From UBA8529 sp964390565 (GTDB taxonomy: Bacteria; Bacteroidota; Bacteroidia; Bacteroidales; Tenuifilaceae): a stretch of 64,000 nucleotides of DNA. The notes below the pieces were generated by a model. It was given only the letters and a program-made list of their open reading frames with translations, was not told the DNA's origin and did not search any database. Location of the stretch: NCBI GenBank assembly GCA_964390565.1, contig CAYMII010000016.1, forward strand, positions 1-64,000, given 5' to 3'. Below are positions 45,417 through 54,836 of this stretch, in pieces. Both the position numbers and the translations under genes were made by a program. The number at the start of each line of letters is the position of its first letter. The first letter of the stretch is position 1.

Positions 45417-46577
45417 TTATGATTGATATTCATTAATTACTGTTTTTGTTAAAGCCCTCGTTTCGGTATCAGATAACGAGTAGTCATCAAATGTTGGTTT
45501 TGAAATGAATGGAGAACGAACAACTACCCTTTCGATAATCTCCGACATTTGAGTAAATCCAATTCTCTCTTTTAAGAATGCATCAACTACAATTTCGTTG
45601 GCTGCATTAAGAACACATGCTGCATTTCCTCCCTTTATCAATGCATCTTTAGCGAAAGCAAGATTTGGGAATCGTTTTGTATCGGGCTCCTCAAAGGTTA
45701 ACGTTGGGTAATTAGCAAAGCTAAACCTAGGGAAATCCGATTTAATTCTATATGGGAACGATAATGCGTACTGAATTGGCAAGCGCATATCGGGTAAACC
45801 GAGTTGAGCCTTAATTGAACCATCTTCAAACTGAACCAGCGAGTGAACAATTGATTGTGGGTGGACAACCACATCAATCTGATTTGGATTAAGGTTAAAC
45901 AACCATTTCGCTTCAATTACCTCCAGCCCTTTGTTCATCATTGTTGCTGAATCAATAGTTATTTTAGCCCCCATACACCAGTTTGGATGATTAAGCGCAT
46001 CGGCACAGGTAACGTTTCTGAGCTGCTCTAGCGTATGCTTTCTAAATGGACCACCAGAAGCAGTAAGAATAATCTTCTCAATAGGACTTTTCTCACCTAC
46101 CAAACATTGAAATATCGCCGAATGTTCAGAATCGACAGGGATAATTGGAACATTATTTTGAAAAGCTAGTTCATTTACAAGTTCTCCGGCAACCACTAAC
46201 GTCTCCTTGTTGGCAAGAGCAATTGTTTTTTTAGCCTTGATAGCGTTAATTGTAGGTAGCAGGCCTGAATATCCTACCATTGCGGTTAGGACGATATCAA
46301 TTGTCTCCATCTCAACAATCTGTGCAATAGCGTCATTACCAGCATAGACCTTAATATCTGTTGATGATAGAGCATCTTTTACGAAACCGTATTTCTCTTT
46401 ATTACCAATAACAATAGCATTGGGCAGGTAGGTTAATGCTTGTTGAATAAGCGTTTCGTAGCTGTTATTTGCAGTTAAAACCTCAACTTCAAATTTATCG
46501 GGGTTTGATGCAACAACCTCTAGTGCCTGTGTCCCAATAGAACCAGTTGATCCGAGTATTGCTATTCTTCTCTTCAA
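45417..46577 (-). CDS. dxr: 1-deoxy-D-xylulose 5-phosphate reductoisomerase
   Basis: A 386-residue NADPH enzyme making MEP for isoprenoids, including the menaquinone tail and undecaprenyl carriers. The Rossmann motif ILGSTGSIGTQAL is at the N-terminus. Metal and substrate residues lie in PVDSEHSAIFQ and TASGGPF, then NHPNWCMGAKITIDSATMMNKGLEVIEA. The start is TTG at 46577, because no ATG precedes the essential Rossmann strand. It lies between the M23 gene (19 bp) and rseP. Confidence 0.95.
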   Translation of the reverse strand: MKRRIAILGSTGSIGTQALEVVASNPDKFEVEVLTANNSYETLIQQALTYLPNAIVIGNKEKYGFVKDALSSTDIKVYAGNDAIAQIVEMETIDIVLTAMVGYSGLLPTINAIKAKKTIALANKETLVVAGELVNELAFQNNVPIIPVDSEHSAIFQCLVGEKSPIEKIILTASGGPFRKHTLEQLRNVTCADALNHPNWCMGAKITIDSATMMNKGLEVIEAKWLFNLNPNQIDVVVHPQSIVHSLVQFEDGSIKAQLGLPDMRLPIQYALSFPYRIKSDFPRFSFANYPTLTFEEPDTKRFPNLAFAKDALIKGGNAACVLNAANEIVVDAFLKERIGFTQMSEIIERVVVRSPFISKPTFDDYSLSDTETRALTKTVINEYQS

Positions 46578-46596
46578 TGCTTTTTAGTTTGATATT

Positions 46597-47463
46597 CTAG
46601 AATACGATATACTTTTGAGGGTCAATGGGGTTCCCATTATACCAGAGTTCGAAATGAAGATGTGGACCAGTGGTTAGTTCGCCTGAATTGCCAATAATTG
46701 CAATTGTCTCTCCTGCTTTAACTCTAGTCCCCTGCTTTTTAAGCAGCTGGCTGTTATGTTTGTATACCGATATAAGGTTATCGTCGTGCTGAATTTGAAG
46801 AACATATCCAGTTTCGAGAGTCCATGTTGAAAGGGTTACAGTTCCATCTGCAACTGCAACTACGGGTTCATTTGGTGCTGCAACAATATCTACACCGTAA
46901 TGATTTAGCTGAAGGCTAAATGTGCTAGTAACAACCCCCTTTACGGGTGTAAAAAAAAGCATATTACTAATATTGCTTTTAGTTTTTCGTCCATCGAAAA
47001 CCGAAAGGTTGTACATTTCATTTTCTTCGATCTGCATTCGAAGCAACGAATCTTCAACCGATCGAGTAAATCGAATCTCTTTATACTTAACGGATGAGTC
47101 GGGTTTGCTAATTACGCTCAAAGGCTCTCCACCTCTAATAATATTGTTGATATTATTGTAATAATCTTTCCAAAGTTTTAGCTCATGCTCAAGTGAGTCC
47201 GCTTTTAATGCGTTAATCACAATATTTCTGCGGGTATTTCCATCGGGATAACCAGGGATAAACTCTCTGATTGGGGTAAAAGCGATTAAAGCAATAACAA
47301 GGATAACAATCAGAATGGCCGCGCTGCCAAAAAAAGCTATTACATTTAAGCGCGAAAGCCTCATCGCCCATACCTCTTCAAAGGTTTGATCGTTAAGTAT
47401 ATTCAGACGATACTTACTCTTAAGCTTATCAATATACTTGCGTTTCTCTTTATTATTTGCCAT
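46597..47463 (-). CDS. Membrane-anchored M23 peptidase
   Basis: A 288-residue protein with a short cytosolic N-terminus, one transmembrane helix (about 40-62), a linker and a C-terminal LytM/M23 domain. Zinc ligands are His188 and Asp192 in HYGVD and His270 in HLHFELW. All key ligands are present, so it is likely an active D,D-endopeptidase. It begins the leftward set M23-dxr-rseP-tatA-MltD-like. A TATCTTTG box (47484-47491) lies 20 bp upstream. Confidence 0.9.
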   Translation of the reverse strand: MANNKEKRKYIDKLKSKYRLNILNDQTFEEVWAMRLSRLNVIAFFGSAAILIVILVIALIAFTPIREFIPGYPDGNTRRNIVINALKADSLEHELKLWKDYYNNINNIIRGGEPLSVISKPDSSVKYKEIRFTRSVEDSLLRMQIEENEMYNLSVFDGRKTKSNISNMLFFTPVKGVVTSTFSLQLNHYGVDIVAAPNEPVVAVADGTVTLSTWTLETGYVLQIQHDDNLISVYKHNSQLLKKQGTRVKAGETIAIIGNSGELTTGPHLHFELWYNGNPIDPQKYIVF

Positions 47464-47625
47464 ATGAAATTAGAAAAGTGTCACAAAGATAATTGATTTT
47501 AGAGATTAGGATGTTTCTCGATGCGAATAGTTTGCTGATTCATAAGCTAAAAAGTGTATTAACAGCTCGTTTATAACTTGAAAATTAAAGGATTAATAAT
47601 TAATTTTTAAAAAAACACGAAGCAA

Positions 47626-47657
47626 TTTGCATATTGTAATATGAGATGTTATATTTG
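47626..47657 (+). promoter_or_regulatory. Promoter of the initiator tRNA gene
   Basis: A -33 TTTG (47626-47629) and -7 TATATTTG (47650-47657) are 20 bp apart, a consensus match. Transcription would start near 47664, about 37 nt before the tRNA. Confidence 0.7.
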
Positions 47658-47700
47658 CACCGCGTTAAACAAAGCATGTTCTTATAAACATACGATATAT

Positions 47701-47773
<73 letters not shown>

Positions 47774-47779
47774 CTAAGA

Positions 47780-47808
47780 AGCCTCCGAGAAATCGGAGGT
47801 TTTTTTAT
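47780..47808 (+). terminator. Terminator of the tRNA-fMet gene
   Basis: A CCTCCGA/TCGGAGG stem with a GAAA loop and a run of eight T, 6 bp after the tRNA. Confidence 0.85.
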
Positions 47809-47898
47809 TTAATGATACATTCAACACTTCAATTCTATGCTTTAAAATAAAAAAGCACCAAACTTTCGTTTAGTGCTTCACAATATTCTTGATCAAAC

Positions 47899-48282
47899 TT
47901 AAACTGTCTCTATCAAATTAAACTCAACCTTGCTAATTAATGCTTTGTAATCGTTGCCAGCAAAGAAAATATCCTCATCGTCTTCCTCGTAATACCAATT
48001 TATTACAACGCGTTTTCCTGAATCAGCAGCCATTTTCTCCAACTTTTTCATAATATCGAAGATTCGCTTGCTTGAGCTGGTATTGAAGTACTCAAACTTA
48101 AGGGTTATCTCGGTGGTTTCGCAGGGCTCTTTGCTATATTCATCAATCCATCTAAGAATGGGGTGATAGAAGTCTATAACATTCTCGGGAATAGATCTTC
48201 CGTCGATTTTGAGCAAACCAGTAGTATGGTCAAAAAGGACGTATGGAGTAGTTGCCGTTTCTTTCAGTTCGAATTTCACCAT
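47899..48282 (-). CDS. SiaC-family (DUF1987) regulatory phosphoprotein, paralogue 2
   Basis: A 127-residue SiaC-like protein. It has DGRSIPENVIDFYHPILRW, the acceptor motif YFNTSSSK with Thr68, and the acidic tail WYYEEDDEDI. Of the five paralogues here it alone keeps Thr where P. aeruginosa SiaC is phosphorylated (Thr68), so it may be the closest functional equivalent. It has its own promoter just inside the end of the upstream paralogue. Partner and output are unknown. Confidence 0.88.
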   Translation of the reverse strand: MVKFELKETATTPYVLFDHTTGLLKIDGRSIPENVIDFYHPILRWIDEYSKEPCETTEITLKFEYFNTSSSKRIFDIMKKLEKMAADSGKRVVINWYYEEDDEDIFFAGNDYKALISKVEFNLIETV

Positions 48283-48311
48283 GAGGCTAAATATTAAGCA
48301 ATACTGAAAAA

Positions 48312-48342
48312 CAAATATAATGAATTAAATAATCTCTTCAAG
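48312..48342 (-). promoter_or_regulatory. Promoter for SiaC-like paralogue 2
   Basis: On the minus strand, CTTG (48342-48339) and TATATTTG (48319-48312) are 19 bp apart. The -33 element lies inside the 3' end of the upstream siaC-like gene. Confidence 0.5.
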
Positions 48343-48834
48343 TACGATGTATTCATCGCCATGACCATTCCGAATAATTGCATCCCAGTATCGATATGTT
48401 ATAATCGCTTCATTACCCGATTTCTTGCTCATTATTCTTACTCGCTGTGCTTTTAATTTCTCAATTTCTACCATTTCAAATTTGAATGGCAAGTTTGAAA
48501 CTGATTCAAGATCCTTGCCAAGTTGATAAATCGATTCATCATCCTCCTCGTATTTCCAATTGATGATCATTTTATTCCCTTGTGCATGACACTCTTCGAG
48601 CCTTCGAAGTAATTCATTGATGTATTTATTCGAGCTGCTATTAGTATACTCAAGGTAAATAACAACATTTGTAAATTCCGCAGGCTTATTGCAGTATTCA
48701 GCTATCCATTCTAATAATGGTTGCCAAAACGAGAAAACATCTTCGGTAATGGAACGACCTTCAATGTCGATAAATCCATCTTCGGAGAAGTTAATATACG
48801 GACAATCAGCTGTTTTGTCGAGCAGAATACCCAT
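48325..48834 (-). CDS. SiaC-family (DUF1987) protein with C-terminal extension, paralogue 3
   Basis: A 169-residue member of the family. Residues 1 to about 123 are the DUF1987 fold: DIEGRSITEDVFSFWQPLLEW, the acceptor region YTNSSSNK (Asn65-Ser66) and WKYEEDDESIYQ. About 45 extra residues follow (KLKAQRVRIMSKKSGNEAI...EYIVLEEII), absent from the other four copies. The extension is basic and then hydrophobic and could bind a partner. It is 42 bp upstream of paralogue 2 on the same strand. Confidence 0.85.
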   Translation of the reverse strand: MGILLDKTADCPYINFSEDGFIDIEGRSITEDVFSFWQPLLEWIAEYCNKPAEFTNVVIYLEYTNSSSNKYINELLRRLEECHAQGNKMIINWKYEEDDESIYQLGKDLESVSNLPFKFEMVEIEKLKAQRVRIMSKKSGNEAIITYRYWDAIIRNGHGDEYIVLEEII

Positions 48835-48955
48835 GAATACTAGCGTTTAATAATGAACATGATATTTTATAGGGTTTAAAGATAATCTTTTAGCTAGAAA
48901 AATTCAATAGCATTGAATAAATTTTACTAAAGCTTGTCCACCTGCATTTTTACAA

Positions 48956-50395
48956 TTATTCTTTTGCTATTAATTTAATTAATTCACTTACCCTAATTAT
49001 TCTGAAAATTAGGCCAAATGCAAAGGCTGATAAAATGGAAATAGTAAATCCGATTAGCCAATTTGACAAAAGAAATTTATATAGCAGAGTAAGGGATATT
49101 GTAAGAGGAATATATAATAAAAATGGACTTAATTTATTCAACGATAAATTAAACTTAAAAGTTCTATAGGCTAAAATAAACTGAAGAATTGCAATTATTA
49201 CTTGAGTGAATAGATTTGCCAAGGCGGCTCCAATCGATTTATAATATGGTATTAGCATCACATTGATAAACAAACTAATGAATACGCCAATTAGCGATAT
49301 GTAATTAAGCTGCTTGATACTCCCTTTAGCTGTTAATAGGGTTCCAAATATGTAATTTATCGATATCATTAAAAAAGAAACCATTAAAATGCCAAGAAGC
49401 ACCGATGATTCAGAGGTGTGCTGGTGGTAAAGCAGCTGCATAAGCTCTTTACTGTAAACAATACAAGTTGATGAGATGGTAAAAGAGGGTATAAATAATA
49501 GCACAAAAGAAAATCCTACAAGCGGTTGGACGGGTTCATTGTTTTTAATCATCCTCGAGAACATTGGGAGGAGCAAGCCTGCAAAAAGGAAAGGGAGCAT
49601 ATTTGCAGCATCAACAATTCTAAATGCTTGAGCATATATTCCGGATTCTACTTTGCCATTCGAAAGCATTCGCTCGAGCATAACAGAGTCCACGCGGCTG
49701 TATAAGCTCATCAACAAGATTAGTAAGGCGTAAGGGTAACTTTGCTTAACTATTGTTAAGGCAAAAACTCTGTCGAATCGTAGATTAAAAGATTGAACCT
49801 TTGTAAGTAGTATTATTAATGTTATTATAAAAGTAATTGTGTAGGAGATTGTTTGGGCGTAAATGAACCATTCAATTGAAAAATGAACCTCGAATATGTT
49901 CCCCCAAATTAGCATGCTGCAGATAATAATCATCAAAAATCTATCGAGGACAGAGATTATGCTATCGGTTTTAAAAAACTGTAATCCGCTTAGGTTTGAG
50001 CGTAAGTAAAGTATGAATGATGAAATAAACTGATTTAGTACAAGGATTGATAGCAAATAAATTTGTCTCCCATCATAACCAAGAGCGAGCGCTCCAATCA
50101 AGCAAATTATGGCATATGCTATAGCTAATAGTATTTTTACGGATACTATATTTGGAAAAAATTTTGGAAGTAAATGCGAGTGGCGACTAATCTCTCGATT
50201 ATTAAAATTTGTAATTCCAAAATCGAGAATGATGTTGAGTAGTAATGAGAAGTTAAACAGAGAATAGAATAATCCATATTCACCAGCACCTACTATATTT
50301 TGTACCGTTCTGTCGATACCAAATATCCAAAAGGGCTTAACCATAAGGTTTAGCGCCAAAAGGAGTAAAAGGTTTACTGCGAATTTTCGCCTCAC
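48956..50395 (-). CDS. Second polysaccharide flippase (MOP superfamily)
   Basis: A 479-residue polytopic membrane protein with about 12-14 hydrophobic segments and the conserved early motifs VGAGEYGLFYSLFNF and LLNIILDFGITNFNNREISR. The start is a GTG at 50395 in a typical Arg-Arg-Lys membrane start. It probably exports a lipid-linked glycan. It is divergent from the GT4 gene at 50515, with 119 bp between. It is distinct from the flippase at 20.3-21.9 kb, so two export routes are encoded. Confidence 0.87.
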   Translation of the reverse strand: MRRKFAVNLLLLLALNLMVKPFWIFGIDRTVQNIVGAGEYGLFYSLFNFSLLLNIILDFGITNFNNREISRHSHLLPKFFPNIVSVKILLAIAYAIICLIGALALGYDGRQIYLLSILVLNQFISSFILYLRSNLSGLQFFKTDSIISVLDRFLMIIICSMLIWGNIFEVHFSIEWFIYAQTISYTITFIITLIILLTKVQSFNLRFDRVFALTIVKQSYPYALLILLMSLYSRVDSVMLERMLSNGKVESGIYAQAFRIVDAANMLPFLFAGLLLPMFSRMIKNNEPVQPLVGFSFVLLFIPSFTISSTCIVYSKELMQLLYHQHTSESSVLLGILMVSFLMISINYIFGTLLTAKGSIKQLNYISLIGVFISLFINVMLIPYYKSIGAALANLFTQVIIAILQFILAYRTFKFNLSLNKLSPFLLYIPLTISLTLLYKFLLSNWLIGFTISILSAFAFGLIFRIIRVSELIKLIAKE

Positions 50396-50514
50396 AAGTT
50401 TTACGTAATGAATTATCCCAAATGTAAGTAAAAGGTTGTTTCAATTGCATTCAATAGCCATTTAACCTTGCAAATTAATTCAAAAATGATGTAATTTGAA
50501 GCAAATGATAATAG

Positions 50515-51645
50515 ATGAGGATTGCCGTTAATACACGATTTCTGATAAAAGACAAGCTCGAAGGGATTGGTTGGTTTACTTATGAAACCATGAAACGAAT
50601 TACCCAAAGTCATCCCGAGCACGAGTTTTTCTTTCTTTTCGATAGACCATTTGATTCACAATTCGTTTTTTCAAGTAATGTTAGTCCTATTGTTCTTAAT
50701 CCACAGGCAAGACATCCTTTTCTATGGTATATTTGGTTTGAGCATTCGGTTCAAAAATTTATCGAAGCGAATAGTATTGATGTTTTCGTTTCAACAGATG
50801 GCTACATCTCTCTAAAGACTGATATCCCTCAAATTGCAGTTATTCACGACATTAATTTTTTTCACTATCCAAAAGCATTGCCATTTTTAGCAAGGAAGTA
50901 TTACAATTTCTTTTTTCCAAAGTTTGCAAGGAAATCAACTAGAATAGTGACAGTAAGTGAGTTTTCAAAGAAAGATATTGCAAACAGCTATGGAATTGAC
51001 CCAAGCAAAATTGACGTAGCATTGAATGGGGCGAATGAACTATATAAGCCCTTAAATAGATTAGAAATAGAAGAAGTAAGAGCCAATTTAACGATTGGTA
51101 AACCATATTTTGTATTTGTTGGAGCTTTTAACCCCCGGAAAAACTTGCCTCGATTGCTTCAAGCATTTGACTCATTCAAAGCAAGCACACAATCTGATAT
51201 TAAATTAGTAATTGTTGGTGATAAGATGTATGGGACATCATCCATGCTGAAAATATATAATTCATTGAAATATAAAGAGGATGTTATTTTTACCGGACGA
51301 TTGCAGGTTGAAAAGCTTTGCAAGGTGGTTGGAGCTGCTTATGCCATGACTTATATTTCTTTCTACGAAGGGTTTGGCATCCCTCTCCTTGAGGCCATGA
51401 AATGCGATATTCCAATCGTTGCTTCGAACTGCACATCAATTCCTGAGGTCGCTGGCAATGCAGCAATTTATGTTGATCCATTTGATGTAGAATCTATTTC
51501 AAATGGAATGATTGAGATTTGTAATGACCAATCAATTCGAGAAAAACTTATATCAAACGCACGGGTACAACGCGAAAAATTTAATTGGGACATTACTGCT
51601 CATGCGTTATATGAGTGTGTTGTGAAATCGGTTAGAAAAGATTAA
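50515..51645 (+). CDS. GT4-family glycosyltransferase
   Basis: A 376-residue GT-B glycosyltransferase. Motifs are VAVNTRFL-like IAVNTRFLIKDKLEGIG at the start, FVGAFNPRKNLPRLL, and the donor-site FYEGFGIPLLEAMKCDIPIVASNCTSIPEV. It is predicted to act on the cytoplasmic side of the inner membrane. Only 1 bp separates its stop from rnhB, so the two probably share an mRNA. The donor sugar is unknown; mannosyltransferases of this family share the pattern. Confidence 0.9.
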   Translation: MRIAVNTRFLIKDKLEGIGWFTYETMKRITQSHPEHEFFFLFDRPFDSQFVFSSNVSPIVLNPQARHPFLWYIWFEHSVQKFIEANSIDVFVSTDGYISLKTDIPQIAVIHDINFFHYPKALPFLARKYYNFFFPKFARKSTRIVTVSEFSKKDIANSYGIDPSKIDVALNGANELYKPLNRLEIEEVRANLTIGKPYFVFVGAFNPRKNLPRLLQAFDSFKASTQSDIKLVIVGDKMYGTSSMLKIYNSLKYKEDVIFTGRLQVEKLCKVVGAAYAMTYISFYEGFGIPLLEAMKCDIPIVASNCTSIPEVAGNAAIYVDPFDVESISNGMIEICNDQSIREKLISNARVQREKFNWDITAHALYECVVKSVRKD

Positions 51646-51646
51646 A

Positions 51647-52246
51647 ATGTTAAAGCCATTTTTAAAGCCTGAAACTATTGAAGCAGGATGCGACGAGGCT
51701 GGGCGAGGATGCCTTGCCGGACCTGTTTTTGCCGCAGCAGTTGTTCTTCCTCCCGACTTTTCAAATCCTGATTTAAATGATTCGAAAGTTTTATCCCATA
51801 AACAGCGATTAGTCTTAAGAGAGATAATATTAACGAGCGCCTTAGACTATTCTGTACAACAAGTTTCTAATGAGGAGATTGATAAGATAAATATTTTAAA
51901 TGCATCGATTCTTGGAATGCACAAGGCTGTTGCAGCCCTTAAGAAAGTTAAACCTGAACTACTATTAATAGATGGTAATAGGTTTAAACTATACCCCGGC
52001 ATTCCACATCAATGCATAGTTAAAGGCGATTCACTATTTATGTCTATTGCTGCAGCGTCAATATTAGCAAAGACCTATCGTGATGAATATATGGAAGAGC
52101 TACATTTGAATTATCCCCAATATGGATGGAGTAAAAATAAAGGTTATCCTACAAAAGAGCACCGAATGGCCATTAAAAACTATGGTATAACCACTTATCA
52201 TAGGCTATCATATAAACTTTTTGATGATCAATTAAAACTTTTTTGA
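51647..52246 (+). CDS. rnhB: Ribonuclease HII
   Basis: A 199-residue enzyme that nicks RNA-DNA hybrids and single ribonucleotides in DNA. Active-site acids are in GCDEAGRGCLAG near the N-terminus and LLIDGNRF, with AAASILAKTYRD following. Length is normal. It directly follows the GT4 gene. Confidence 0.96.
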   Translation: MLKPFLKPETIEAGCDEAGRGCLAGPVFAAAVVLPPDFSNPDLNDSKVLSHKQRLVLREIILTSALDYSVQQVSNEEIDKINILNASILGMHKAVAALKKVKPELLLIDGNRFKLYPGIPHQCIVKGDSLFMSIAAASILAKTYRDEYMEELHLNYPQYGWSKNKGYPTKEHRMAIKNYGITTYHRLSYKLFDDQLKLF

Positions 52247-52334
52247 ATGCTTTGTATTAAACCGTTTTTATTTATTTAAGTCTATATTGCAAGTTTTACT
52301 AGTTCAATAAAACCAACTAAACATTAAATAAAAC

Positions 52335-54482
52335 ATGAAAAAAGTTCTTACTTTCTTTATTGGTATTATGCTGGTATTCAGTAGTTATACCAAGGCCGAC
52401 GAGGGAATGTGGTTGCTTAATCTTATCAACAAGTCATACGATGATATGAAAAAGCAGGGCATGAAACTAACCCCTGAGGATATCTACAATCTCAACAAAC
52501 CTAGTTTAAAAGATGCAATCTGCCAATTTGGAGGTGGATGTACTGGTGAGATTGTTTCAGGCGAAGGATTACTTTTCACAAATCACCATTGTGGTTACGG
52601 CTCTATTCAGAAGCACAGCAGTGTTGAACACGATTATCTTAAAGATGGATTCTGGGCAAAAGCAAAGGATCAGGAACTACCATGCGAAGGATTAACTGCA
52701 ACGTTCCTTGTTCGAATTGAAGATGTAACTGATCAAGTTATTAAAGCTGTAAGCGATACCCTACCTGAATTAAAAAGAGGAGATGCTGTTCGTAAAGCTG
52801 GAATGGAGATTGCTGAAAATGCAAAGAAAGGGAATAACTACGAAGCATTTGTTCGTTCATTTTTTGGTGGAAATACCTATTATTTGATGGTATTTGAAGT
52901 GTTTAAAGATGTACGTTTTGTTGGTGCACCCCCTTCATCAATCGGGAAATTTGGTGGTGATACTGATAACTGGATGTGGCCTCGTCATACTGGCGACTTT
53001 AGCGTATTCCGCGTTTATATGAGCAAAGATGGTAAACCAGCTGGGTACTCTACCGAAAATGTTCCTATGAAACCTAAACATTTCTTACCAATATCTATAA
53101 AAGGAGTAAAACCTGGTGATTTCACTATGATTGTTGGCTTCCCTGGCAGAACTCAAAGATATGCAACTTCCTATGAGGTTGATGAAATCATCAATGTATC
53201 TGATCCTATTCGTGTTAAAGTTCGTGGTATTCGTCAGGATATTATGCTTGCAGATATGCTTGCAGATGATAAAGTTAGAATTCAATACTCTGCAAAGTAT
53301 GCTGGTTCTAGCAACTATTGGAAAAAATCGATGGCTGAGATTGAAGCGCTAAGCCGTTTAAAAGTAGTTGATCTAAAAGCCACTCAAGAGGCGGATTTTA
53401 TGAGCTGGGTTAATGCAAATGAGCAGCGAAAAGCAAAGTATGGTAATTCTCTTTCGTTGATTGCAAATTCTGTTAAAGAAAGGAAAACGCTGTTAACAGT
53501 TTCTGGGTATTATGGCGAATGCTTCCGCGGGATTGAAATTCTTAATGTTGCCGGAATGACATCAACCTTAGCTGGTTTATTATCAAACGCTACTCCAGAT
53601 CAGGAGAAGATTAAGGCGGAATGCAGCAAGCTAAAGGAAACAGCTAAGAATTTTTATAAAGATTACAATGCTCCAACCGACCAAAAAGTTGCAGCCGCAA
53701 TGTTACGCTTAATCAATGATGATTTAGAGAAAGAATTCTATCCTTCCTTTATGGTTGATTTGAAAGCAAAGTATGGGAAAAATTTTGAGAAATATGCTGC
53801 CGACCTATTTGCAAAATCTATGTTTGTAAGTCTTGACAAGTTAAGTGCATTCCTCGATAATCCTACAAAAGAGGCTTTAATGAAAGACCCTGCATACATT
53901 GCATCAGCTTCTGTAACAGAAAAATCTAGAAGTTATGCTCAATCATTAATGAAATTTAATAGCGATATTTCAAAAGGCCAAAGATTGTACATCGGAGGTT
54001 TATTGGAAAAAAATCCACAGAAAGCCTTCTACCCCGATGCTAACTCAACAATTCGCCTAACCTATGGTAAAGTGATGAACTATCGTCCTAAAGATGGAGT
54101 TCTTTACGAGCATTATACAACACTTAAGGGTGTTATGCAAAAGGAAAATCCTGATAGTTGGGAGTTTGAGGTGCCTGCAAAGCTAAAAGAGCTATACCAA
54201 AATAAGGATTATGGGCAATATGCGCAAAATGGCGAACTCGTAACCTGCTTCCTGTCAAATAACGATATAACTGGAGGTAACTCTGGAAGTCCAATTATGA
54301 ATGGTAAAGGTGAATTATTAGGGTTGGCTTTTGATGGCAACTCTGAGGCGATGAGTAGCGATATTGCATTTGAGCCAGAGCTACAAAGAACGATTAATGT
54401 TGATATTCGCTATGTATTATTCGTAATCGAAAAGCTCGGTGGAGCAACAAATCTAATCAGCGAATTGAAGATAGTTAAGTAA
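52335..54482 (+). CDS. S46-family dipeptidyl-peptidase (DPP7/DPP11 type)
   Basis: A 715-residue exported serine peptidase that releases dipeptides from peptide N-termini. The signal peptide is about 1-21. The catalytic triad is His85 in FTNHHCGYG, Asp221 in RHTGDFS and Ser650 in GGNSGSP. FGGDTDNWMW and FDGNSEAMSSD are family-specific. In asaccharolytic relatives such as Porphyromonas these enzymes feed amino-acid uptake. Sequence alone does not let me choose between DPP7 (hydrophobic P1) and DPP11 (acidic P1). A TATATTGC box (52283-52290) may be its -7 element. It has a strong terminator. Confidence 0.93.
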   Translation: MKKVLTFFIGIMLVFSSYTKADEGMWLLNLINKSYDDMKKQGMKLTPEDIYNLNKPSLKDAICQFGGGCTGEIVSGEGLLFTNHHCGYGSIQKHSSVEHDYLKDGFWAKAKDQELPCEGLTATFLVRIEDVTDQVIKAVSDTLPELKRGDAVRKAGMEIAENAKKGNNYEAFVRSFFGGNTYYLMVFEVFKDVRFVGAPPSSIGKFGGDTDNWMWPRHTGDFSVFRVYMSKDGKPAGYSTENVPMKPKHFLPISIKGVKPGDFTMIVGFPGRTQRYATSYEVDEIINVSDPIRVKVRGIRQDIMLADMLADDKVRIQYSAKYAGSSNYWKKSMAEIEALSRLKVVDLKATQEADFMSWVNANEQRKAKYGNSLSLIANSVKERKTLLTVSGYYGECFRGIEILNVAGMTSTLAGLLSNATPDQEKIKAECSKLKETAKNFYKDYNAPTDQKVAAAMLRLINDDLEKEFYPSFMVDLKAKYGKNFEKYAADLFAKSMFVSLDKLSAFLDNPTKEALMKDPAYIASASVTEKSRSYAQSLMKFNSDISKGQRLYIGGLLEKNPQKAFYPDANSTIRLTYGKVMNYRPKDGVLYEHYTTLKGVMQKENPDSWEFEVPAKLKELYQNKDYGQYAQNGELVTCFLSNNDITGGNSGSPIMNGKGELLGLAFDGNSEAMSSDIAFEPELQRTINVDIRYVLFVIEKLGGATNLISELKIVK

Positions 54483-54506
54483 TATATTTTGGCAGTCGTT
54501 AATTAT

Positions 54507-54539
54507 ATAAAAGGGTGTGACTTTGTCACACCCTTTTAT
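54507..54539 (+). terminator. Strong terminator of the S46 peptidase gene
   Basis: A 15-bp stem built on AAAGGGTGTGAC/GTCACACCCTTT with a TTT loop, 24 bp after the stop. Confidence 0.88.
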
Positions 54540-54836
54540 GCTTTTTTGAGTAGAAATGTTGAAATTAAAACTATTAAAACGTTCGTTTAATCAGTAGAAT
54601 AAATAGAAATTTGCTATATTAAAAAAGGGAGAATGTCATTAGTCACACACCCTTTTTTTGTTTTAATCAACTTTTTATGTGCATTGATCAAAAGGATTAT
54701 TATCTTTATAAATCAATAATGGTAAATTGTTGTTTTATTTTTTAAACACAGGAAGTTGAAGAAATTCTAAAAGATTTTTTGCAAAAAGATATTTTTTTAA
54801 CGAAGATTTTATATTTTGCACTCTTTAATATAGAAA
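54540..54836. other. Intergenic region before the siaB-like gene
   Basis: About 300 bp without a gene. At 54621-54659 an AAAAAAGGG...CCCTTTTTTT pair with an inner GTCACACACCC echoes the terminator at 54507-54539, like a decayed copy. A TATTTTGC box near 54812-54819 may be a degenerate -7 element for the downstream gene. Confidence 0.45.
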
